Shown piece after piece: positions 23,491 to 37,300 of a DNA stretch of 64,000 nucleotides; position 1 is the first letter of the stretch; the number at the start of each line of letters is the position of its first letter. The stretch is from positions 3,023,501-3,087,500 of the forward strand of contig CALZFC010000009.1 of the NCBI GenBank assembly GCA_945643635.1, written 5' to 3'. The DNA comes from Allodiplogaster sudhausi. Its lineage: Eukaryota; Nematoda; Chromadorea; Rhabditida; Diplogasteridae. The position numbers and the translations under genes were made by a program. Below the pieces are notes generated by a model. It was not told where the DNA came from and did not search any database. It was given only the letters and a program-made list of their open reading frames with translations.

Positions 23491-26400
23491 CTATGATTCT
23501 GGTGGTGGCTCTGCTGTCCAGCTGTGATCAATTTCTCCGTTGATTCTGAATTGGGAAACAATAACTCAATTTTGTTAAGCTCCCTTTAAAACAAAAGCAA
23601 TTGTTTCTACCTGCAAACTTCTGTCCAGAGGTCTTGCACAATTTTGTTGACACTACGACCCACACTGTTTGGCAGTGTGTGATTCGACTCATTCTCCCAA
23701 ATTGTGCCGGATACATCGAAGAAGGGCAAGACAATGTGATTGAACATGCTGATTTTACCGGCCAGATCAAGCGGCTGATCCGTATCTGTTCTGCAAAAAC
23801 GTTCACTTTATTTTACCTTACATTAACTTTTTGGAGAAATGTATGAATGGAAAATTTTTTCTAAACTTTGCTACCCGAAAAAACTACACTTACGAAATGC
23901 CCGAGATAGGTATCCAGAGCATGATGTTCTTCTTTGTATCGCGCCGAACGCAGCGGCACGTTAGGCTCACATTGTTCTTGAAAATCTGAGCATAGCGGGA
24001 GACAACGCTGAACAGAAGTAATTGAGTTTGTCTTCCACTAAATTTGTATGCATCCCCGCCTACCTTGTCATGTTCTGCGTGGCTAACAGACTCTTATTCT
24101 TGGCCAGATTGTCGAAGAAGTTGTCGAGATCATCTGGAGAGCAGAAGATGACGTACGGATTGGCAACCTTGCTGTCGCAATAGAATGTTCCAACGAAAGA
24201 GGTCTTGTTTGCGAGCTGAGTTTCATCATATTTGCATTCCTGAAAACTCATATCATGATAGAGTTTTCCACAAATTCACAACAAATTCTGTTACTATACC
24301 GGAGGATCAGTGATTGGAATATGTCCCGGAAGCTTATTGAAATCATCGAAGAAGATCCTGAGCACTTTTGCAATCTAGAAAGGTTATGAAATTTTGAAAT
24401 TTATTAAACTGTTGTTGCGGTAACTCTCACCGTGTCCTTATGATTCGCAGAGAGATTACTGACGTCGGTGGCAACTAGGACAGAGGCCTCTACCTGGTGG
24501 GCACATCCTGGTTGACGTTCTAAACAAAATAGCGAGATATTTAAATTTGAGATGACTAATAACTGTGTGTAAAGGAAATATAAGTATGCTGAGGCCATAT
24601 AATACTGACTTTGCGGTGGAAGTGGCAGATCGGGCCTGAACAATTAAATTAGAAGTATACATTATGCGACATAAATTTAGCAGTTAATAAGCTTTCCTCA
24701 TTGTTAATTTAAATTGTTAGGGCAATGATAATCTTAAACACTCAGAAGGAATCTCGGTGCTAACTTGAAGTTGTTGCTGAGGAACTTGAGGGCTTGGTAA
24801 CTGTCATATGTCTGCATGAAGGGCCCGGCAGCGCTCAGACTTTTTTCCGCCTCTCTTTAATTGCAGAAATGAAACAGTTATGTTCGATCTGATAACATTT
24901 ACACAAAACTCTTGTAGAGAGCCTAGGAAGTATACTAATTTGTGTTATTCATAGAACGAATCTGGTGAGAGAGAAAAAAACAAACTTGTTAAAATATTCA
25001 TGTTTTTCTGTGATGCCAACTGATGCCAGCTTGAAATCATATTGCTGTTTCAGTTCCTCCAATACATCGTTGTCATCTTTAATTCTGAAAAAGGAAGTTG
25101 TTTAAAATAGTTAAATGATAATGCTTGTTGAAGAACGACGACAAATGAAGAGCAAACCCTGTCTGAGTGGCATGGATGGCTGATGTGTTTGAGCGTGCCA
25201 GATTGACTGCACGAACAAGATTCAGATACTCGGTGAACGCCCTAAAAGTTAAGTGTGCATTGCAAGAACCTTCTTGGGGAGGTCACCAAAATCTTGAAAA
25301 AAGGCAGACTTTATGTAATCGCTATCACTCGGACTGCTGCAAGAACTGCTCTTGCGATTAGCATCCATTTGAGTCTTCACTTGATCGGCCGACGTGACAT
25401 TCACAACAACTCCGTCTTTTGAATTCGTTGCAAGCATTACATAAGTCGCATTGTCATACTTCAGAAGTTTGGCATACTCCAGAACGATGTTCTGAATAGT
25501 TGTTTTTATCCCGTCTACTAGTATTTCTCATACTATCTTTCAAGGTTTTTTTTCATTCCCGACTGACATCTGTTGTGCTGGCCAATGAAGCATCGCCGCA
25601 GACATCTTGTAATAGAAGGAAAGCACGCTGTTTGGGATCCGGAGGAACTTCTCCTTGATGCTCTGTTGAAAATACGATTTTTTTTTCTTGGCAATGAATA
25701 AAAAAAACCGAACTTACCACAGAATGCGCCGTTGTAGCCCGGATGGCATTGGCAAACGCTGCCGAGACGGGTGCCTCCGTTCTTGCACTCCTTCGGGAAC
25801 TCGCAGACAGAGCCAACCCACGAATCGCCGCAGTTGCAACTTCCGTCCGGCTTAAACGTCCCGTCGTTTAAGCACTCCGCTCAAAGAACATTCATATTCC
25901 ATCTGCCGCGTGAGCCTCAATCGATGTAACCAAATTACCGAAGCGAAGACAGTAGGCAGTTATGTGCTTGTCGATGGCATTTGGTGTGGAAGAACGCGGC
26001 GGTTTAAGTGCAGTGTGTACCTCAATAGTGCCATTAAAGAATAATATTTTTGATTTAAAAAAGGAATTGTTTAATACTATAATCGAATAGGCGACGATGT
26101 CTTCAGAGCAGTTTATTGGCAGAGAGTAGCGGAAAGTGCAGGAATTGTTTCTGATTGTCATGGTCTGTCGCTCGGGTATCGTCTCCGATCCATTCTTCAT
26201 TATCTTCGACATTGTGGCAGAGACATCTTCGATTGGCTGTTCTCCCGTGATATACGTCACAAGGTGCAGGCTCTCACATGATTTGTTAGAAGAAGGATGA
26301 ACAACCAACCAGGCGGGGGAGCAGCGAGGATATCCGAAGAGCTCTCTTCTACGACAAATCCAAAGGCTATCTGGTCTTTATTGATCAAATCGACAGTCAA

Positions 26401-29400
26401 GAAACATAGATCGGCACTGCTATGATCAACATCGATCGTGATGTTTCGAGGAGGGCCTGAAGAGTGTAATCATTACTGAACTCTCTTACTACTTTTACCT
26501 CTTACAATGATATGCATGTCAATATATGTATCACAGTTGCATACAGCTAGCGCGCACAAATGTATGCACCTCTGTATTGACATTCAATCAAGCGAATAGA
26601 AAGAACCTGATACACCACACACGAGAAAGTTGTTCGTGTTGTGTGCATTGTCGCATTCTAAAATATGGTATGCTTGTAATGCACACTGAAGATAAAAATT
26701 TAAGGATCTATTCTAACCTGGATGTATTTTTATGTTGCCTCCGAACGGAGCGGAGACGACAACCACTGTAGTTGTCGCATCAATGGGAATGGTATGTGGC
26801 GATGAACAATTTGTTGTTGCCAAAATTACATTTAGTCTTGGATCGAAACCAACGAAATCGTCAGTGAGAATTTGGCCGAGATATTGTTCGAAGTACTACA
26901 AATACTTGTTTTTAGTGCTAGCGAAGTAGGCTAATGTATGCTGACCTGAGCAATGTCGTTTACATTGTTAGAATTTGAGAGAATGGCGAAGCTGCCACCA
27001 GCAGAGAGAAAAGAGGAAGTCATGTTGTACTCGTCACTGCGTCTGTTAAGGAAAAGCCCCCTCATAAGCACACGGTTTACTGCCACTGCTGCCAGCAGAT
27101 CGTTTTGTCCGTCAAGGCTGGTTGCGTTTTCGGCAATCCAAATGAGCAGGGATGATGGGGTTGCCTAAATTTTTTTTATATATTTCGAACAATCTCAGAT
27201 TATATTTTGAATGAAGTAAATATAATCCTAAAACTAGCACCATTATATTCACCAGCATATGTACCTGCAATGAGATGGCTTCTCGTAAGGCAATGAACTC
27301 GTTTTCAGAAACAATTTCTGGTTTCACCGATGTTAATAGCGTATGGACTTCTGAAGGGTGGCTGGTGATCCGAGTGTCGATTTTTGCATTTCCATCTACA
27401 TACATTTGTTCTGTGCAGGTCAATTCTATTTTAGATGTGGTTTTCACTGGATGATCACTTACAGGTGACAAGGATGAACTGTGCTGTCCTCCATGAAAAT
27501 TCAAAACTTTGAAGACATTTCAATGCTACAGCTACTGCAGGAGAACGTTCCACAACGAAGATGACGGCAGTTATGAGAGATCGAAACTCGGGCACCAGCG
27601 ATGTATCCGCGTTGCAAGTACCATTATCTCAAATATATTGCAATTAATTTGGCTGTCGTAACATTGAAATCATCTATCAAAACGAACAATTTTCACAGAA
27701 TAGGCCGGTGTACTGCGTGAAAGAGCAGTCGCACTCATTGGACGGAGTGACGACTCCTCCGTTGAGACAAAGCGGAATCTGGCAGAGATCTCCGCTCCAA
27801 TGCAATGTGCACATGCAGCTGCCATCCGAGTTCTGAGCGGATTGCATTATTAGCAAGTACTAGCCTGCATTAAATGTAACCGCTTTTCCATCATGGAGGC
27901 ATGGGTTCTGAGTTGGTGCCGTTGCGGTCCCTGCCGGCGTCGGCCCAGGGCCACCTTGTGAAAAACAGCGAGTGACAACGCATCTTGTAAACTTCGTTTC
28001 GTTAAAAGTAGTCACAGTGGTCTGGAATGTTGGTATTCCATTAGCTTGTTTTTTTTATGTTCAAATCACTATAAATCAAATTACCACAAGATAGAAGAGC
28101 GATGAATAATCTGCGCATTTCCATGAAAAGTCTCCGCGATAGGAAAATGAGGCATGGCCTTCTTCTTCGGCCATATTTTCTTCCTTTATTATATTTCCAA
28201 CAGAGTTGATTAGTGTGAATTCAACGCTTGAGTTTGCTGGAGCGTTAATCACCGGCGATTGCTGGCCCGGTGGATCTAGCAAACAAATCATGCATTGTTA
28301 TCCATCTTTGTGGTGATAAAAAAAATTAAGTGGCTAACTGTAAATCGGATATGGCTCGATGTCTGTACGATTAAACGCTAGAGTTGAAAATAGCTTCGGC
28401 TTTACTTCGAAGACGCGAACGCTTCCGATGAGATAAAGTCCACTGTCGGGTAGAGCAGTGAGCTTCGGCTTTACTTCGAAGACGCGAACGCTTCCGATGA
28501 GATAAAGTCCACTGTCGGGTAGAGCAGTGATATCGACGAAAGTATTGCTTCCGTTGTTCAGAGTGAAGAGAGTAAAAGCTGGTCCATATGTTTTAACCTT
28601 CTCAATAGTACTTTCTCCCAGCTTGATTGATGATGCTAAATTGGAATATGTTATGCCTTTAAATATCAAAAATATTAAGGATACGGTAAGATTATAATAT
28701 AGATAAATATAAGGGATACGATGCAATGTTTACTCAGAGGCGAACAGTAAACGGCAACAAGGTATGAAGTATTCGCAGCGTAGAAGAACTTTGTGGTGAT
28801 GATGTTGAATGGAGTACTTCCCGGACCAAGCTCAGCATCCATCGCAGCAACTAGCGCATTGTCATACAGTCCGTTCTCTTCGTACAACTCGTGAATTGTC
28901 TACAGATTGAAAGTTATTGAACATTAGAAACCATGATCTTGTGAATTCTAAAACTTACATATAAAGATGTGACATTTTAACTATGATTCATGAGACTCTC
29001 ATTAGTATGCTACATCAATTATTATTAAATATATGAGATGTCAGCAAATATTTCTCTGGGCCAACTGAAGAGAGTGTAATAATAATATTTATCGCTACTG
29101 AACCAACGTCGCGAAAATCGATGGATGTATTTAGCTGTACAGAAAAGCCACCGGTCAAAGCCGCATTTCTTTGCCAGTTCCGAGAACGGTCCAAAGAGGA
29201 GGGGCTTTCTTCTTCGCAGCTAATGATGAATGTGAACAGCTGAAACACATTTGTGATAACTGTTTGTAAACAAAACGATACTTATTCCCTAATTGTTTTA
29301 CTTGAAGTTTTTTGATGAAATCTTACACGGAGGCGGTACTCGTAGAAAAATTTAATAAACTCGAAGAGATTGTCGTCCAGGTAGAAGGAATGATCAACAA

Positions 29401-30717
29401 GTAAGATGACGTCGGAAAATGGCTTGATCTTCTGCGAAAATATTTAGTGAAGAAATCGATAAATAATAGTGAAAGTTAAAAGACCAAACTGAATGTGACA
29501 GATCCATCATCATGGCAACATCTGCAAAGTCGGCCGTACAATTATAGCTGCTGTCGACATCCTCATGAGATGCATCGGCGAATCCTTTCACAAAGTCTTG
29601 ATACTTTGCACTCCACTGAAGGAAAAATTGATTTGAGACGAAGTTTAATTATTAAAGAGTCGCTTACGGCAGAACGTTCTGTGTTTTCCTGGGTGTAGAA
29701 ATTCCACACATATGTATCGAAATGACTATAATTGAGAGCGAGCGGTTATCTTTGATTTCCACTGGAGCGTTGATCGTTTCTTAAAATGCAGAGATTTTAA
29801 GACGCTAAATTCGCAGCTGCGTGATCAACCAGACTCACTCGAACTCTCTTGCGGCGAATCTTGCAGAGGCAAAGTTTCTTCATCAAACTACTAGTCAAGT
29901 CTGAAACGACTTTAAATATTCTAAACAAAAATATTTTTAAAAATGCAAAGTAACCTTCTGAGACGCAGTGAATGGGAGCAACGGATATTGAGCCATCGGT
30001 TTTGCTGGCTAGCTGAAAAAACAATCGATGCTTTGGTTGTTCAGAAGGAAGTATAGCATGTGGACCTTAATGAACGCAGTAGTTCCTGCCGCACTGCACG
30101 AGACTGACGCCAAGCGAACGTTGTACTGGCAGCTGCGTGCCTTGTAGTCGTTCTCGGTCAGCTCGAACGAGCTTTCCTTGTCCACCGAGACCATGAGATC
30201 GTCCAGGGAGGGGCTATTCGGGATGTACGCTACGAGCTCGCTCTTGTTGCCTGAGATATTTTATTTTTTTAAAGTAATTAGAAATCGATTACATATTGGC
30301 CGCTCTAAAGGCAAACGACCTGCAGGGACGAAAGGAGAGCTTGCATCGACAGAATAGTATGTTGTCACTGCGACATGTGCTGTCTTCGTTAACTTGCTGA
30401 GAATCTGAAGAGTGATTTTGAAGATCACCATTTTAGCTTTGTCCGTAGTTTCATCAACTCACGTAGACGTCGGCGTTGACTGCGGGATTCGAATTGAGAA
30501 CAGCCAATGTTGCACTGCTTCCTTGGGTAACAGCCACGGTGTAGAGCTTCCAGAATCCAGTGTCAACCATCAGATCAGAACTCTCCGCTCCGATTATCAT
30601 GGTATCGAAGTCTGAGAACAGGCTTCTTGGGGCCTTTCAGCAGAAATACACAAAGACAAATATTACTTGGGGAATAGATGTCGTTTCCACGAACAGCAAT
30701 GTAGCATGTAAGCAATG
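23491..30717 (-). CDS. Large secreted EGF/vWA-like protein, 5' exon unresolved
   Basis: About 34 exons give at least 1,500 aa. From the 5' end they include 30717-30667, 30611-30463, 30404-30320, 30250-30066, 30012-29955, 29900-29839, 29725-29668, 29615-29490, 29431-29327, 29239-29099, 28899-28734, 28635-28339, 28275-28085, 28021-27881, 27832-27688, 27627-27508, 27446-27265, 27164-26946, 26895-26718, 26456-26306, 26270-25939, 25879-25718, 25662-25568, 25491-25310, 25241-25158, 25084-24982, 24850-24765, 24635-24610, 24519-24431, 24374-24300, 24239-24064, 24007-23894, 23790-23611, 23545-23491. Two double-EGF blocks are clear: CLHDGKA/NSDGSCMC...DLCQIPLCLNGG and CNCGDSWVGSVCEFPKECKN. Two segments resemble vWA cores (PFSDVILLVDHSFYLDDN; SLLIWIAENATSLDGQ), but the metal site is degenerate. 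N-glycosylation sites are frequent. The layout recalls nematode IRG-7-like secreted proteins (from memory). Unresolved: the signal-peptide exon beyond 30717, and the join across 29726-29838. Confidence 0.72.
28392..28529 (-). repeat. Exact 69-bp tandem duplication inside an exon
   Basis: 28392-28460 and 28461-28529 are identical base for base. The unit is 23 codons (beginning TALPDSGLYLIGSVRVFEVK) and keeps the frame of exon 28635-28339 of the EGF/vWA-like gene. Confidence 0.95.
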
Positions 30718-31332
30718 CTTTGTTTAAAAGATATTGCTCATAAATTGATTTTTATTGTCTGTAATAGTTGTTACGAAAGGGGCAATATTTTTATTGACAA
30801 GCATCCATGCAAAAGTGGTTAGAAAATTATATCATTTTCATATTTATATTTCTTCACATCGAATTCATCATACATGAGTAACAAGGAGAGATCAAGCATG
30901 CGGAAAACGTAGAAGTTAGGTTAAAGAATTGTTCATAAATTATTTCAACGTATTATCTCTACGAACTGTCAGCAGTAAATACTTCTCTTACCATTAGAAA
31001 TTAGGACTAAAAGAATCAATCAGGAGAATCAGCATTGGTGAGTGGGAGAATTAAACAACACAACCTTACATTGAGCCCTCTTTGTTGATGATCCTCCTTT
31101 ATTTACATTGACAAAAACAGTATTTACAATCAGAATGTCGTGATTATGTTTAGGAATGGTGAAAGAGTAAACCTCGATATCTTTAAAGCAGTTCCTCTAA
31201 TAGACAGATCATATTACTTTAAAAAAAACCATAACTATACACATAATCCCGGAACGACATTAAGCATGATGATCTGCATATCACAAGGATGAAAAGGCTC
31301 ACGACTAGAGCAGCTCTGGTGAATTTCTCCAC
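30718..31332. other. Interval upstream of the EGF/vWA-like gene
   Basis: It must hold the missing signal-peptide exon and promoter of that gene, and the 3' UTR of the receptor gene to the right. I could not choose a first exon: several short ATG frames exist, but none splices in phase 1 to 30717. Confidence 0.4.
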
Positions 31333-34300
31333 TCAACTGATGGCTGCTGCGACGGCTCCCTCGAGAGTCACTGTAGTTCGTGGAGAGAGAGGGGGCTCGG
31401 ACGAGTTGGACAGAGTGCGAGAGGTCTTCCTCAGTAACATCTTCACGTACTTCTTCAGACGAGTCGTGAAGGCGATGAAGACGAATGCGTTCACGGAGGC
31501 GGAGACCATGGACAGGATGTGCGAGAGATGCGAGTGGAAGTAGTCTCGTCTGCAAGCATCCAACTGGCATGCAATGCAGGCTTGTTGGGAACCTTATGAC
31601 ACCTCACCTTCAATAAGGTATGGTAGTCAACAAGTTAAAAAAAAAAAATAAAGGTAAAAAAAAACCTGGTCGGGCACTGATGCTGCAATAGAAGCTGCCA
31701 CTTGCGTGCGATTGTAAAGAGCTGTAGAGAGTGGAGGACGAGATAGAGCAGAATGATCAGGACGATGGAGACGGTGGCGCGGAGTTCCTGCTTCTGCCTC
31801 AGGCACTCCGCTCGCTTGCGCAGGCAGCCAGTCAACGGCTGTCTACTGCTGAATCTCAAGCATTGTCTTCTTCTTCTCGCTCTCTAGTTTCTCAAACCTT
31901 TCTCACTGATTTTTTCTCGGTTTGTTCAATCAATCAACTGACGGAGCCGTATTTCGTGTCGCCTCGAAGCTGATCTGCTTGTAGTTGATCTTTCGAGAGC
32001 GAAAGATCTCGGAGAGTGTTAGGAGAGAGAAACAGCTCATCCAAATGAAGGGAATAAGATTGGCGAGAAGAGGATCCATGATCGAGTGGTACATGAAGCG
32101 ATAGGGGCTCAGCATCTGCAAATAAACAATTCAGTTTTTGAATGTTTAAGAGAGCCCCTCTGTAAGGGTCAAGGAGCGTCTGCCCCGGGGAATTTTTGTT
32201 TTCTTTTAATTTGAAAACTTTATGAGGGACACATCTAGTGTTCATAAAGAAATATATTTTTTCAAAAAGTTTGAAAAAAAAATTTTCTCTTAGTAATAAG
32301 TAAAAATGTTAAAATAATTTGGAAATCCATATCTAACGTTATACTTAATATTTCGCGAAAATCTTTTCACTGTTCGATTCCTTATTTAAAAATACACAAA
32401 AAAGTCACAGATGACTGTTTTCGAAAAATTAAAATTTTTATGACTTTTGTGCAATTTAATTTTTTGAAAAATGATTTTTAGGTAATAACTTTTTTTATTA
32501 TTATGACTTTCCCAAAACTGAATCTTCCATAAGAAAGAGCAGGAAAAACTACATATAATATATCTCTACGAGGAAAAATCTCGGATACCCTTTTTGGGTA
32601 TCTACATTTGAATATGTGTTTCTAAGCAAATTTCGGTTTTGGCCACAAACCACAATTTCATTCAAACTTCTTCAATTTTAAAAAGAAATAGTCCATTCGA
32701 TTTGATTTTTTATGTTCTTTAAAATGGTATATACTTTGTTCGCAAAAGAAATTAGTCTAAAGGCCTAAAATTGACGTTTTGTGTTTTAGGCCTATTTCTG
32801 GTGTTAAAATACTCAATCTTTGCACGATTAATGGATCTTGTAGGCTGATTTTCCATATAATATTCATACTGCGAGAAAGAGCAGCTAAAACTGAGTCGGA
32901 TACAGCTTTAAGATTAAAATCTGAGTATACACTTTTTGGGAATATGTATTTGAATACTGACTGTTGAAGGAGATATTCCTGAATATTTTTAGAAAATATT
33001 TTAAAATTGTTCTTTTGAAGCATCGAGCTCGAAATTATGGGTAATCCAGAATTCTTTGAAGTTCTTTTACGATATAATAGTTAAAAGTACTTCAAAATTC
33101 AGGAAATCACATTTTTACAAGCATAGGTGCTGAAATAAATGTACGAAAACTAATTCGAAGCCAACTAAAAGGTCTTTTGTGTGAGAGATTGCCAAAAACG
33201 TCATAACCATTCAAAAGAGCAGAGACTGTTGCATAATATATCCACAGATGAAAGAGCAAAATATGTACATCTTTCAGAAATCTTGATATTGGGAAAAATA
33301 TCGACAACAGGTTTCGACTAATTTGAGCAGTTCGCGAAAACCGATACCAATGGAAATTATGTTCTGAAAATTGTACCATATGGTTTTTTGAGACGAGAAA
33401 CATGAATTCGATGTTAATTTTCTACTTTTGTGTATCATCCATGGTACTTTGATCGAAATATAATTTTTCCGCATATAACATTTCATATCGTAAAAGAACT
33501 TCAAAGAATTCTAGATTACCCATAATTTCGAGCTCGATGCTTCAAAAGAACAATTTTAAAATATTTTCTAAAAATATTCAGGAATATCTCCTTCAACAGT
33601 CAGTATTCAAATACATATTCCCAAAAAGTGTATCCTCAGATTTTAATCTTAAAGCTGTATCCGACTCAGTTTTAGCTGCTCTTTCTCGCAGTATAAATAT
33701 TATATGGAAAATCAGACTACAAGATCCGTTAATCGTGCAAAGAATGAGTATTTTAACACCAGAAATAGGCCTAAAACACAAAACGTCAATTTTAGGCCTT
33801 TAGACTAATTTCTTTTGCGAACAAAGTATATACCATTTTAAAGAGCATAAAAAATCAAATCGAATGGACTATTTCTTTTTAAAATTGAAGAAATTTGAAT
33901 GAAATTGTGGTTTGTGGCCAAAACCGAAATTTGCTTAGAAATACATATTCAAATGCAGATACCCAAAAAGGGTATCCGAGATTTTTCCTCATAGAGATAT
34001 ATTATATGTAGTTTTTCCTGCTCTTTCTTATGGAAGATTCAGTTTTTGGAAAGTCATAATAATAAAAAAAGTTATTACCTAAAAATCATTTTTCAAAAAA
34101 TTAAATTGCACAAAAGTCATAAAAATGTTAATTTTTCGAAAACAGTCATCTGGGACTTTTATGTGTATTTTTTAATAAGGAATCGAACATTGAAAAGATT
34201 TTCGAGAAATATTAAGTATAACGTTAGATATGGCCTTCCAAATTGTTTTAACATTTTTACTTATAACTAAGAGAAAAATTTTTTTCATACTTTTTGAAAA

Positions 34301-37300
34301 AATATATTTCTTTATGAACACTAGATGTGTCCCTCAAAAAGTTTTCAAAGTAAAAGAAAACAAAAATTCCCCGGGGCAGGCGCCTATGTAAGCCTCCTTG
34401 AGTCTTACAGAGAGGCTCTCTTAATAGCACCAATTTTTTAAATATGCATAAGCATTAGCATTAATACTATAGTGCAGACCTACCTCGGTGGCCCACACTC
34501 GGCGCGAGATTCTGAGTGATGGCAAGAGCTTGAACTGGAGCTCAACGCAAAAGAGAGGAAGACGAAAAGCAATCGTGAGGGTGAAAAGGATGGCCAGCAT
34601 CATATTTGCGCGCCTTGTTGTGTCCTTCATTCGTGACATCACTGGCCGAGATATCTGGAGGCATTGTTCAATTACATTTTGTCTAGCTCATTCCTCGATG
34701 AATGCAAATTTAGCTCAAAGAATTGAATGCTGTGCAGTGGTAATATAAATTTGACGATTGTGAATTATAGTTTTTTTCTAATAAATTCCAATACGGTTCT
34801 CGGTGGAGCAAGCATGTCAGCTGACCTTCCAGTAGCGATGAGCTGAAAGAGCAGCAATGGTCCAGACGTGCATTGTGTTGATCGTCGTCTCGACCCTCAA
34901 CAGCTTGTTTATTCTTTATATTTTCCTTTACGCTGTACTCGTCTTTGTTTTCGTAATGGAGAATAAACTGTGCCAGTGTTGACCAAGGAAGAGCTATGGC
35001 AAGGGGGTGCTTACAGAGTGTGAAGGAGAAAGGGATCTAGGATCAGCTGAGAATCGTCTAGGTTAACCTTTCCCACAAGTCTCCTCCCCCCTTTCTGCTA
35101 TATTGTCTCGTGCTGTCTAGGCCCTCACATTCTTTGGCGTACAGCAGCGTCTCCATTTTCGGCTAATCTGAGCTGGAGAGCGCGGGAGGATGGCAGAGAC
35201 ACATGATACGCATGGAATCGGCCTGGTTGGAGAGAGCCAGCCTTGTCACCCAGCCACGAGACCACCATCAACGACTAATACATGTTCCGCAACCTGGCAA
35301 GCACTTCCCTCCCTCCATTTCTTCCTTCTCCTCTTACGTACTCTCTCTCCCTTCATGTACGTAGATAGATATACTATTGTCTTGGGATGTGCATACAGTT
35401 TTGGAGACGCCTTTGGTTGATCAATACAATGTGCTTTTCACGGCAACATGTGATTCCATCTATTGACCTTATCAAGGCATCAGAAGTAGTAGCCGACTGA
35501 AAAGGCAAGTAACAATAAGGAGAACAGAATATGTGGAAGTGGGAGTTGGAAGAGAGAGGGAGAGAGAAAAAGAGTGAGCGAGAGAAATAGAATATTGAAG
35601 AAGGAAGGAAGGAAGGAGCAGCGGCTTAAGCTCAAAACGTTCATTGATAAGGCGAGCAAAGTGACGCACTCCTCGAGAGGAGTGGAGAAAGGGGAAAAGG
35701 AGATAAGCAGCTTATTATAAAAGACTTCTTCTGTCTGTCAGTTATGGAGTAAAATACTGCCAAGCAGTAAATATCATAAAATCAGAAAATATTAACGATC
35801 AACAATACTGGAACGGAAGTTAGGAATGAATTAAAAATCCAACCTAGGCAAGATGTACTTTGCGAATCGTCGCTCATACATGCAGACACGGAAGAGAGTG
35901 TGGTTGGCCGAGTGGTGCGAGTCGCAGATCTGTGGGATCAGCACGTTGCCGGCCGTGATCAGCAGCTGGCAGTGGTCCAGGATCAGAAGGGCCTTCAGGT
36001 ACACAAACACGCCCGATGTGATCTTGGGCGGTCGATACAGGAAAATCTGAAAAAAAAATTAACGTTCTTTGGCTATTACAATTACAGGAAAGCAATCTTT
36101 CTAGTATGTTTCGAAGGCATCACTAAATGGGGGTAATTAAAGGCTTTGATCACATATAATACATACAATGCATAACAACAAAACGACACCATTCTCACAT
36201 TTTTTTTCTCTTTCGCTGTCTTACAGCACATTATTTTTTCTGTCCGACAAAGAAGTTCTTGTCGTATTTTTGAATCATAAATGTGCTGGCCCTTCAAAAT
36301 CTTCTATGAGTGCTTGTACATTAGACAAACATTCAGAACATATAGAATTTCCCCACTTCTTTTTTACTCCGTGTCTCTCTTTCTTTCTTAAATCTCCCGT
36401 TTCTGCCTCCCTCTGTCCCTCTTCCGCCTCTCTATCTGACGTTCTCTGTCTATATCTCTCCTGTCCTAAAAGTCCGAGTGTTCAATAATGAGTAAGCGTT
36501 GACCATTCTGGGCACACACACAAAACTAGGTCCGTTCCATGCGTCCTAATCCTCCCTCCATGAGACATCTTCAATTTCGCACTATTGAAATGGCCAAGCA
36601 CCCCCACATCATTTTCCTCTTTTCAAGAGATGTGGTAGTTAAGAACGGCAATGCCAGCGGTTATCAGGTGCAAAAAGGTTACATTGAAAATTTGAGCGCA
36701 GTAAAAACGTCTAATTTCACTCATTCAAAGATGGAGAGAAAAAAACATGGCGGCGCAACTTATTAGCATCCTAATGCAAGAACGTTGTCTGATGTTCTCT
36801 GTCCCAGTCCGTGCCATGCCTGGAGGCAGTTTAAACGAGCAAAGAAGGCTCGTTGACCAATGCACTCACTCGATTGGCTCGAGTGCGTGCTTCAGTGTGA
36901 CGTAGAGCACGAATACATAACACGGCTGAATTGCCCATCGACAGTCTCTGCTGCCGGACACGAAATGGAACACGGCCAGTCAAGTGTGCACAGACAGATG
37001 TATGTATTATGTTTCCAAGTACCACTATAATGCATGCATACTGTGCATACATATGCAATACATACATGTATATGTCTAGTATTTTCATCTTTCCTTGCAT
37101 CCGCATTGAAGATGCAAACAAAGATGCACTCAAGTACCAATTTTTTGACATGTCAGCAGAAAGATTTTCCGTTCAAATCTCACCAGTGCTCCAGAATTGA
37201 TGATCAGACCAAAAATGGCGATGGGTAGAAGGATGTACATGTTGAGGCCACGAAGTACCCAGTACAGCTCGTGGTCATGCACCTTAAAATGAGTAAAAAC

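Noticed and set aside
25242..25269. 28-nt intron joining exon ...DLPKK to AFTEYLN in the EGF/vWA-like gene
   Set aside because: Phase does not match; the donor at 25309 gives a 68-nt intron in the correct phase.
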